Shown one piece after another: positions 21,856 to 33,800 of a stretch of DNA of 64,000 nt. The notes below the pieces were generated by a model. It worked only from the letters and a program-made list of their open reading frames with translations, was not told where the DNA came from and did not search any database. Within the stretch, counting starts at the first letter, position 1; every line of letters begins with the position of its first letter. The position numbers and the translations under genes were made by a program. Source of the DNA: Tribonema minus (Eukaryota; Sar; Xanthophyceae; Tribonematales; Tribonemataceae); NCBI GenBank assembly GCA_017506865.1, contig JAFCMP010000135.1, positions 1,207,170 to 1,271,169 of the forward strand. Reading direction: 5' to 3'.

Positions 21856-24800
21856 ATGCCAAACCGAGCCGGTAAAGAGAGGTCCCGCAGTCTGGAGGAG
21901 GAGCCACTGGACAGCGCTGACGAGGGCCCTCTCCTGCTGCGCAAGGGCTTCAGCGTCAAAGTCCTCAAGACAGAAAACACCACTGCAAGTGAGTGCAGTG
22001 GTGCTGGTGCAGAGCTCGCAGCGCATCACGATGGCGTTTCGATTGGATATTTTGCGCTGCTGATATGTTCGCTGGTTGCATGCAAGGACGGTTCCATATG
22101 CCGATCTCAACTCAACTCATCATGCGCCAGTCACCCCGCACTCTCATATGCATGGGCGCGCTCGGTACTGTTTGTGCTCCTCAGGGTTCCCATACCTGAT
22201 CGGTTGCCAGGGCGTCATCCAGGACGTGCCGCAGCACCCCAATACGTGGTACAAGGTACAGGTCGACAACCGCATCTACACTCTCCGTCCCTCTGCACTT
22301 GAGCTTGTCGACGAAGGGGGCGAAGCAGGGGACGAACCTGGTGACACCACAGCAGGTGTGTTACCTTCCCATCATTGGCAGTATTTTCTGAACTCGCCGC
22401 TGATGAGGCGTGCTTGTGATCAATCCACGATGGCGCACATTGGTGCAACTCCGAGTGCTCAGGTGCAGCGCTGTGCCAGTAAGTATACTTCGAAGTATAG
22501 CCGTTGCCATGCTACGCAGGAGACTGGCCAAGACTGATGTGGGAAGGCAGCTAATCGACATTGACTGGCATCGTATTCACTTTGCAAAGAGGCCAGAATG
22601 TTGTGTACTTTGCGCAACAGGCTCCTTTTGAACCATGCTGTATGTTGCTGTACGGCCTTCCCCCAGTGAAGTTGGTGCATGGTGCTGAGTGCAGCTGCAA
22701 GGTCGTGCAGCAGATGCTCTAGAGACAGTCAGGAGTCAATGACCTGTACGACTGCTGGCCATTGCGCAACGCATCTGAACAGCCCACCAGCCTCCGCCAA
22801 AGCCCTCTGTTGCTCAGCTCGACTTGACAGTTGAGCGCCAGCTCCCCTCACTGTCCACTTCGCATTGCATGCTGGTTTGCTGAAGTGACCTGAAACGAAA
22901 CGGCCTTGTCCTGACCTTGTGGCATCTTGTATGATGCCCTAGAATGACTGTGCTACGGAGTGCTGGTCACATAAACGGGGGCCCCCATACCCATCCTCTG
23001 TCACAACATGAATTGCAACAGCTGTCACTCAAAGCAAGTTCGCCAAGCAACCCCAGCCATCAGCGTCAGGCTGGCTGGCATAAGGAAGTATTAGCGAGTG
23101 ATGAAGCGCTCATCTGTGGTGACCAAGAACCGGCACTGACCATGCCACACTACAGCCATCAGTCGTGCCACCATGCACGCGCCAGCGCGAGCAAGCGCGT
23201 GCGCGGTCTGCGGCGCCCTTGTCCCTCACGCAGCGCCCTCCCTATCGCCTGCCTGACCTGCAATTCTGTTGCACTCCACTGCCCCTGACCACCCCCCCCC
23301 CCCCCCTCTTCCCTTGGCAGTTGCGCCAAACGCTGACACGGAGCAGGCCGGAGCGGCGGGCGCGCGCGACGCGGACAAGATGGCCATCAGCCCCAGCAAC
23401 AACGCGCGCAGGCGGTCGCAGGCGCACGGCGACGACGCGCCCAGCAGCGCTGAGGACCCCGCCAAGCGCCCCATGCGCGACGCCGCCAGAGAGGTATGTA
23501 TGACTATTCGTAAGCTTATGTAGGTGTCATGACGCGTGGAAGTCAGGGGGTTGTGAGTATGGTGGGGGGGGGGGGGACGCCGCCAAGCGCCCCATGCGCG
23601 ATGCCGCCAGAGAGGTATGTACGCATGTGCAGGCTTGTTGAGGCTTCATGACACATGGTACTGAGGTAGGGAGGGGAGGGGGGGGAGGACGCCGCCAGGC
23701 CCTATGCGCGAGGCGGCCAGAGAGGTATGTATGTATGTGTAGGTTAATGTAGGGCGTCATGACGCGTGGAATTCAGGGGATTGTGAGTATGGAGGGGGGG
23801 GGGGGCGCGCCGCCAAACGCCCCACGCGCATGGTCGCCAGAGAGGCATGTACGTATGTGTAGGCTTATGGAGACTACTTCGTGACACATGGTACTGAGGT
23901 AGGGGGGGGGGGGTGGTGCTGTACTGGAGGTTTATGGAGACTGCTTTGTGACACATGGTACTGAGGCAGGGGGAGGGGCGGTGGTGCTGTACTGGAGGCT
24001 TATGGAGACTGCTTTGTGTGACATGGTACTGAGGTGGGGGGAGGGGGGTGGTGCTGGTGCTTGATCAGAAGCGAGGGCAACTGCCCTTTTTGGGGAGTGG
24101 GGGTGCTGCATGTCAGGTGCGGCTTTTGTTGTTTCGTAACAGCAGGCGGCCGCTGTGAGAGGGTATGGGTGAGGTTGGTTCGGTGGGAGGTTCCTCGCCA
24201 ATGAGAAGATGCTGCTGCTTGGTTTCATCTGTGTTCACTCATGCTGACATGTGGCCTTGAATCAACAGAGGTTGCGCAATTCGATGCCAGGTGCCAGATT
24301 CTTGTGCAGCAGCGGAGGCACGCCAATATGCTGCACGCTGTTTCCCATCCTGGAAACCTGCATCTGCCAGCACTCCTTTTGCTGAGCACTGGCGTGCTCA
24401 ATCCACAATGCTGCACTATGTGAAGTGTCAGAAGCACCTTTGCAGCGCAATCATCAAGTCCAGTCCTTCAAGTAGATGAAGTTCAGTACTTCAAGTGAAT
24501 TATGGATACGCTTCATGATCATGGCGCCTTTCCGTGCACAGTTACTTTGGCGTCTGCAGGTCTCGCGGCTGCCAAGAAGAGATGGCAGAGCATGCACTCA
24601 TTTTGAGGTGCACCATGTTGTCTCTGAGACGACAAGCCTCATCATCTGTCGTGATGAATCGTGCAGCGGCGCGCGCACACATCGCTCAGCTGTTCAAACA
24701 TTCAATACCAGCTGTTCAAACATTCCATATACCGCACTTCAGCCCCTTCTCTCCTCCACAATCGTCATGCAGAAGGACCCCCTCGCTGCTCCCAAGGATC

Positions 24801-27800
24801 GGCCGCAGAGGCCCCGTAGCAGCGCCAGCGGCAGCGGCGGCGGCGGCGGCAGCGCAGCAGACAGGGAGAGGAGCCCCGGTAGCACTGGCGGCGCCAGCAG
24901 CATGGGAGACAGGGACGACAGGGAAAGAGGCGGCGGCGGCAGCGGCGGCGGCGACGGCGCCGGTGGCGAAGTCGCGCAGCACACGCTGGAGTCGGCGATG
25001 GAGGCCGTGAAGGCTGGCGTGGACGTGCCTTTGACGGCCATCGACACGGAGCTGTGGCCGGGCTGCTTTGTCAAGATACTTGCGGGCAAGCTGAAGGTGC
25101 GCGCTGGGAGGTGTACTGCCATATGTATATACTGCGAGCATGTGCTTTGAGGCATATACATTAAGTGAGTTGAAGTTGAGTGGGTTTGCCATTCTGTCTT
25201 CGCGCGTCTCGCGATGGCGCAACGGAGCAGTCGCGGATGACTGCTGTTTGTTCGAAGGCAGGTGGTGGGACTGCGCACACGATGAAGCATTCCCTTCTGA
25301 CCACGCACGTGCTGCAACGGACAGCCTTCCAGTTTGTGCACCACAAGCAACACTTGGCCCTGTAGATGTCACGTTTTGCGCTTGGCTCCACGGTAACTAT
25401 TGCTTTCGGCCCATGCTGGACATGTCCGGAAATGGGACCTCTTTTGAGGTTGAGCGCGCTGAAGCTCAACTTCAACTTCAACTTCAATGTCCCTCAGAGG
25501 CGGCGCGTGCGTGCTGGGGCGACATCGAACACTGACACATCGCTGGCGGCCACTTGTACATTTCAACAGCGCTTATCCGCTACTGTACTTGCTGCTGCAA
25601 TGCCTCATACATGCCCCTCTGCTGACCTGCCCTCAGGTCGAATACGTAGCCGATGTGTGCTATGCTGAGCCTTGCGCTGTGCTCACCCCGCCTCCGCGCG
25701 TGCGTGGCTGGTGCAGGGGAAGGTGGGCAAGGTGCTGCGCAGCGGCAACGGGTGGGTCAACCTGATGACGCAGCTGGGGGAGAAGGCCACGCGCGCGGGG
25801 GACCTGCTGCTGGCCCTGGAGCAACCGGCAAGTAACGCTGCAGCAGACACCGCGATTACACCATGTACAGTAGTGACACGCCACGAGCGTCAGCTGAATG
25901 TCTATGGAGTCAGTGTATGTGTCGTAAGCTTCAAACAGTTGTGAACACGGTGTGTAGACACGTGGCACGTGGCTGACAAGCTTGCTTCCTCTAAAGGGGC
26001 TTAGGCTCACTGAGCACTGATGGGGTCATCCGAAGCGTGTTTCAAGTTTTGTCGATGAGTTTTCGGGCCGCCTCCTGTGCGCTAGAAAGCCTTGCCTGTG
26101 GCGATTGTCTTACAATGGTCTGGCGGGTGCAGAGAGGCGCAGCACATGCTTTTAGCTCAAGCCGAGGATCGGTACCGCATCATCAGGGCCAGTGTTTTGA
26201 ATTTACTCGGCTTGGGGGCACCAGCAGTCACTGGTATAGTCTACCCAGATAAACCGGTAGTGGACAGCGAGTGCATGCGCCCTTGACACAACAGCGCCCT
26301 GTTATTCACCCCCACGCAGTGACCACACCAAACGACCATCAGTGCTCAACGTGCAGCAACGCTCAACTCTCTTCCGCGCAGAAGGAGGCCGTCGAGTACC
26401 ATCCCTCAAACAGGGCTGCAGAGCGAACCGGTCACGCCAGCGGCAGCGATGACGATGACGATGAGTCCTTCGCAGACAGGCAGGAGGCTGAACTTGATGC
26501 CGGTCCTGGCGGCGGCGGCGGCAGCGGCGGCACCAGTGGTGGCGCTGGCGGTGGCGGCGGAGGTGGCGGCGGACGCATCGGCCGCGGCGGTGGTGGTGAA
26601 AGGTATGCTTTGGTTCGGCAAACGCGCACGTGTGTGTGCGTCAGCACGGATGGCAGGTTGTGGGTGCGCACTGATGACAGTTGCAGCGGCGGCGCAAGCG
26701 GCGGCTGTAGCGGTCATGGCGGCTGTGGCTCGCTTCCCAGTAGCGATTCATCTGCTGCCAACGTGCAAATCGTGTGTGTGTCCTACACATGAGCGACAGT
26801 GCGGTGCGCTCACGCTGCCGCTGTGTGTTGCTTGCGTGCTCGCGCCGCAGTTCGCGCCACCACCCCAGGCGTCGGAGCCGTGCCACGCCCGTCGACGACG
26901 CCGACACGGAGGAGGCCGCGTTTGAAGGGGGAGGGGGCGCCACGAAGGCGGAGGCGCGTGCCCTAGGGGGGGCAGGGCACAAGGTGTCGCCCAAGCGCGG
27001 CAGCACGGCAGCGGCGGCGTGGGATGCGGACGAGCGCGACAAGCGGGACAAGGGCGCCGACGGTGAGCGCTGCTGTGGAGTTGAAGTCATGATGCTGTAG
27101 AGTTGAAGTTAGGCTGTCGTGCAGCGGCGGAAGTGTTGCTGCGCGGTCGCAGCGCGAACGGAGCAGCAGTGCTCACATCAGAGCCGGTGTGTCTGATGCA
27201 GCGCGCGGCGCGCGGGGCCTCGCGCAGCTATGCGGCGCCTGCGGCTGCTGTGGACGGCACGTGCAACAGAAGCGTCAACTGTTGCTGCGTGCTGCGACAA
27301 ACCTTCATGTAATGCCATGCAGCTGTATTTGCTTTGAAGGTCAGGGTAAAACATGCGGGCTGACCTGACGGTGAGGATTGGGTTTCAGGAGCTGCTGAGT
27401 ATACTGACAATGTGAACGTCAGGTGTATCCGCGGCGCCCCCCCCCCCGTCGCAATGCGCTGTTGCTGCTGCAACGGTACCCACCACTGCTGATTGGAGTG
27501 ATGCTTCTCAAGGTGCCAGTGCGTCACATGATGTCCTTGCGTTCAACGCGAAAACCTGCCGCGCAGGCGCCGCGCGCAGCGAGGAGCCGCGCCTGCCGCA
27601 GCGCGCCGCGGCGACCGCCCTCCCGCCTCTTGCAATGCGCTGACGCTGCCACGTAGTATGTAGCACTCTACTGGTGATTGCGTCCGATCTCCGTTCGATG
27701 TCAGTGCGTCACATGATGTCCTTGCGTTCAACGCGAAACCCGCCGCGCAGGCGCCGCGCGCAGCAAGGAGCCGCGCCTGCCACAGCGCGACGCGCGCCGC

Positions 27801-30800
27801 GAGGACCGCAGGGCCGCGCAGCTGCGGCGCGGCCACGACGACGACGGCGGCGGCGGCGGCGGCGAGGAGCGCGGCGGCGGCATGGAGCGCGATGATGCTC
27901 CGGCGGGGCTGCCGAACAGGGGGAGGGACAGGGCGGCGGCGGCGCGCGCTGCACGGGCTGGTATGTATCATCATTGAGTGGAGTGTTTGTTGGGGCAGAT
28001 GGGGGTGGTGTTGAGTGCGCGCCAGGGTGCTTGTGAGGGATGGGGGGCAGCCACTTGATGGCGGTGGCAGTTACGACAAAGTCTTGGCACGGCTCTGGGT
28101 CAGGGGAAAGGGTCCATGCACCGGAAACCTTGTTCTCAAATGATAGATACCACACCAATGCCACTGAAGTTGCAGCTGTCGCCATAATGTATTCATAGGC
28201 ATCTCTGATTTTATTCTCCGTCTGGCCTGAGACTGCAGACTGCTCGAGACAGACTGCATGTCTCGCGCCGCCTGTATGCCAAGGCACATCAGCAGCACGT
28301 GCGCACCGCACGCCGCCAGAGCTCATCTCCTCTGCCCCGCACCCACCTTTGTGCGCTGCGCCGCAGCCGCAGCAGCGGCGCGCAGCTCACAGCCGACGCC
28401 CATGGAGGAGGACGCAGACGACGCTGCTGCCACTGCCGCACTGGCCAGTATGCCCAGCGGCGGCAGCGGCCTCGGCGCGGCGGCAGCGGCGGCGGCGGCG
28501 GCGCGTGCGGAGCGCGAGCGCGAGCAGTACCGGTGAGCACTGCCTTGCAAGTTTCTATTTGAAGTTTGAACCATATTTCCAGCTTAGTATTATATGCTGG
28601 TACAGCCCTGCGTGGTGCGGCGCTGGGCTGTGCCGTTCTTCCAGTGGTGCTGACGCTGCTGCGAATCTGAGGCTCACAACAACGACGTCACTCGCTACAC
28701 CAGTCGTTCCTTGAATGTGGCAGCGGACGTGCTCCGTGATGCATGCTCTTATATGATGCATGCTCTTGTATGATGCATGCTCTTGTATGACTGCTACGTT
28801 GGCCATAGCAGCGCTCATTGCAGCGTTGGCGCAGCCACAATGGCGGCGGCAGCTGCAGTACTCACATTGCAAACGCCGGCGGTGGCACCCTTGCTGGTGC
28901 GCTTTACGTGGCTTTTGACGCATTCGATGCCGTGCGTGTGCATACGAACGCACCCCTGAGGTAGTGGGCGCTCCAGTGCTCAATAAGTGCTTGCAGCATC
29001 ACTGCGCGAGTGGCGCCAAGTCCAATCAGTCACCGCATGGCAGCAGCTGACATCAATTCTCACCGTGTCATTGCACATTTGTGACTGCAGCGAGGTGGCG
29101 CGGCGCCAGTGGGACGTGCAGATTCAGCGCGGGCGCGAGCGCCCCAACCTCACACACTGGCGCGATCAGATCGATGCCAGCGCGCGCGAGCCCGACCAGG
29201 ATCCCGAGGTACGTCGCTTGCGTGATGCACAGCCGCCACAGAATCTGATGATCTGCAGTACATTCTTAAACGAGAAGCAGCCCCATGCTACATGGCCGGT
29301 TCTTCTGCGTGCACATACGTTGCACGACGAGGTGCGCATGTCTGTGCATGTGGCAGTGCTCCTGCATCTGCGTTAGCGCGCAGCACTGTCACTGCAGGGT
29401 GATGCTCAGCTTCGCAATGGCACGTATGCTGCTGCCTCTGCCGCCAACAAAACGCCAACGCATGCGGTCACTGTGTGCTGAGCACTGCTAATCTTGGCGT
29501 GCCTCGACAGCCACTGCTCCGTCCACGCTCCTTACACATGTCACAAGGTGAAGTGTCTTACAGTTGGTGACACAGCACACTCTGTGATGACTCGGCGATG
29601 TGCCAGCGTGTGACATTTCAGAGCGGCCGTGCCACATCATGTGCAATGGCACTCAGTCAAAACAACTTGATTTCATCCAGGAGTATGCAGGAGCGTGGTG
29701 ATGCGCCATCTTGTGTCTCACGATCTGTTTCGTTATTGTGCTTTGTATCTGCGGCGCAGGCGGTGGACCTGAACTTTGACCTGATGCCGCTGCGGTGCTG
29801 TGTGTGCTACGTGGAGAAGCCGGTGAGCACTGCCTCATTCCAGTTGCTGCAAGGGACTCTTGTGACAGATGCGTGTGGTCAACAGCATGCTCACTTCTTC
29901 ATGGCTTCAAGTGCGAGATGTTTGCATGTGTGAGCTGTGTGCCGGTGCAGCTGTGAAGTGGCTCGTCGTCTGTGCAGCACCTACAGATGCACCCCCTGCC
30001 CTGATGTGATCTTTTTCAGTATATTCCAGCGCTTTCTACGCTGCAGCGGCGCAACAGCAGGTTGCGCAGCATACAATGACCCCCCCCCGCGCGTTGTTTT
30101 GTTGTCTGGCATTTGCTGATTACACATCAGTAGATACACTTCAAATCGAATTTGCTGCGCGCTGCCACCTCAGGATGGGGACCGCTTCTGCTGGAACTCT
30201 GAGTGTCTGGCGTCCCCCATATTTGAGGAGTTTGTGAAGCCCATACCCGGCGTACCCAGCGCCAGTCTGGTCAAAGAAGACCACAAGGATGCATCCAAGG
30301 TACATGCATCATCAGAAGTGCAGTGGGCAATGGCGCTGAGCACCAACTTTCTGTAACCATGGCCAATAACTTTGTGAATGGGGGTCTGAGTGTGACGCAT
30401 GATTCTTGAAGTACATAATATTGCAATCATGGTGCTTGCTGTTCAGTCTGGTACCAGCTTGCAAGTGTTGAATTGATGAAGGAACAAGCGGCAGGCAGAT
30501 TACTGTTGCATGTATGCTTCGATCTCTCTTGGTCTAAATGACTATCCATTTGCAAGTGCAGCACGTGCAGTAGTAGGCGCGTACGATGTGAATCTGCCAA
30601 GTACTGCAACAGGGCAAATGGGGTCAAGTGCCGCTTCGCTCAAGTATATGATTGGTGATAGTCACATGAATGGCACTATTGACTATCAAGTGACACGATT
30701 CATAGTTGAGTTTCCGCTTACACATGTGGCGTTTAATAATCTCAAATGCCACCTAGGTGTCTGTGCAACACAACGACCTACACACTGACATGAATCAGCA

Positions 30801-33800
30801 GTATGCAACGCGCAGCACAGCCGCGTGCCATTGCATCAGCAGAGTACAGAGGCGTGAGCACTCAACAGATAGCCGGCCTGAGCATAGCTGTGATGACGGC
30901 ACCGAGGACTGACAACCTGCAACCTACCTACTGTTGCTCAGGGGCTGCATCACTGCGTAGCATGAGTTGCTCTGCGTGTAGCGGCATCACGCTTTTGCTG
31001 ACGTGATGGTGTGCTTCACGTCATGTGATGATGTTCAGTACGGTCAATGTCGGTCACAAACACAAAGCAACAGCTGAGACATCTGACACCCTGGGTTCTG
31101 CTGTTCACACCACTCGTCTATCCAAGGTAGCTTGTGTAGGCGATGGTGTTGAATGATCAGTGCCATTGCTGTCTCTGCTTGCTCTGCTTCACCAGGGATT
31201 TGGCGGGGGTGACAAGTCTGTTGGTGTCAAGAAGGTGTGTGCCGCAGTAACTTGAAGTTATCAAGTGTGCAAAGACTGCTCATGATTGCAAGTATGCCTC
31301 ACTGTCGGCAGCGGTACGGCTACCAGAATTGCACGTCGACACTACATACCAGAAGTCAAGGTCGAAGCATCATGTTGTTGAAGTTCCTCCAATGATTCAT
31401 GATGGGCGTCACTGGATGGTACGAGCGAAGCATGTCAAGCCATTTGCTCGCTAGTCCCACTGCATGGACTGTTTACAAACTAGTGGCATGCTTATTGCAC
31501 GCGGCCAATCATGGATGTGGAATCGGTCCCTTGCACTCGTGCAGTGTCATACGCAACACACTTGCTAACATTGACAAAGTACAGACCCTCTCAAAAAGTT
31601 ACACCTGACTGACACAAACTCACAACCACTTACGAACTGTGTGTTGTTTTTTTCCCGATCTTGACGTCGCAGGACCCTGATGCCATGGACACAGACGAGG
31701 GGGCGCCGCGTGCGCAGAGAAGTGGCAGCCTTACCACCAAGGGTGAAGAGGGAGACGAGGAAAAGAAACTGCCGTATGAGAACACGTTCAAGAGGACCAC
31801 GCTCGTGGACGATGCTCTCGCATACGTGCTGCACGCACCGGTCAAGGTGAGCTACATAGCTGTCACCGTGTTCACGGATGAGCCACGTGGTGAATTATGT
31901 ACATGCAAGAGGTTGTGGTTACTGGGGGAGGGGCGCGGAAGGAAGCGGCAATAGGAAGCCATGTGCTGAGGCCTGAGCCATGTGCAAGAGACACATGCTT
32001 TTAGACAAAGTTGTTGCCTGCATGCACCGCACGCGATTGGTCAAGCATAGGCCATGTGACAGTTATAATTGCAGCACGTGGGTTACCATCTGTGCATGGG
32101 GTTAGGGCAAGGGACGGGCGAAGCCGGTTTTTTGTTTGCGCCTGAGGAGGTGGCATGTGAAGATGGAGCCAGCAATAAATAGGCCATGTACTGCTGCAGT
32201 ACGTCAAGTGTACTGCAGTTTTCGAACATGGTTTCCAAGGACAGTGGATCAGTGAGTAAGTGTGGGGTCAACCCGAGACCAGAGAGAGAAAGAAAGAGCT
32301 GGTGCACACATGTACACACGCAATGCAAGGGTCTCTGGTCAGCGATGAACGTACAGTGGCAGTGCGGCATTTGTTAGGTGTGCGTGTCATGGCGCGCTTC
32401 TCATGTGGCACTGCACGTCATAGCAATGCCCCATGCACCAATGTTCCGCTTCATCTATGAATCAACTACTTCAAAATATGCTCCTCCGGGCCATGTGCTC
32501 AAGCAAGTAGCCGTTTCAGACCACTGAGAAGGGTCCCCAGGTTTTGACTCACCATCATCTGCAACTTCAAACTTGCCGCTGTGACGCGCAGTGGCTGGAG
32601 GCAAAGCGGCGCAAGGGCACGCCCTTTGAGAGCTTCTCTCTGGCATCGCCCGCGCTGTACCGCTGGCAGTGCTGGGCGTCACTGGAGGATGACCCTGCGG
32701 TGTCAGACGTTGACTACGAATCTGGTGAGCTGCTGTAGTGGCAGGCGCACTCTTGGCCTGTTTCCCTCTTTGAGATGTGTGAGCGCCTTGATGTTGAGGA
32801 CCTCGAATGTGACTTGCCAACATGTGCGTCAGCTCATGTTGGCATGAGCTCACGTACGTGCATGCATGCGCACACATACCTCTGCTTATGGGGGGTAATG
32901 GCAGGGTCGCGTCGGCAACAAGTGTGCCTCTGCATCATGCGCTGCAACTATTCAGTGCCCACAGGCACTTGACTCAGCAGCGTCGGCGCGAATTTTCAGC
33001 ACCCTAGCCCTTGATGCGTTCCGCGTTGATAGGCCTCCTCACCTGATGTATGTTACTGCTCACCCTTGCGCTCACCGATGCAATTCGAGCATCTGTACTT
33101 AAGGCGGCCTTCACTGTCAGCTAGCAAGTATACCTGTACTTCATCGCTTTTTCGGATATCTTGAACACATGCAAGTATTCTGGACAAGAAGTTGTATCAT
33201 TCACAAAATGCACACCAACGGCAGCCATGTGCCTTTGTACCATGACATAACGTCTCAACAGTACGCCTGCGGTTCTGCAGTGCCCATGTCTACATGTTTG
33301 CAACTGCTGACGGCTGACATCTGGAACTCAGCAACGCAGCAATTCTTGGTGCCGCTTCTTCCTTTTTTTCCTGATGTATGCATCCTGGCAGGCGTGGGCT
33401 CAAAGCGCAAGGGCATGCGGCCAACCTTGGTGAGTGCCATTATCACACGCTTTGACAAGCACTGTTCTGGGTTGCTCCTGGCCTTCGCAAGCGCTGAAAT
33501 GCGCGTCGCACCGCTGTTTATTGCCTTGCTGTCGCCGTCACGTGTCAAGTCGCAATTTAAGCGTGCCAGGTGTTCAAATTGTTTCTTGCCACCTTCGCTG
33601 AAATTCGATGCATCGGCAAAGCTTTGTACAGGCGCTCTACATAGTCGCAAATGTCACTGTCCATCTTCCTTAGCATACCTCTACAAGCACCTCGGCAGGT
33701 GGACTCACATGTCCGCGATTGGCCTCCTCTCACTTCGCCCCCCTTCGTCGCTCACGTGCGCAGATGACCGGCACAAGCACCAGCAAACCGGCGCAGCCGC

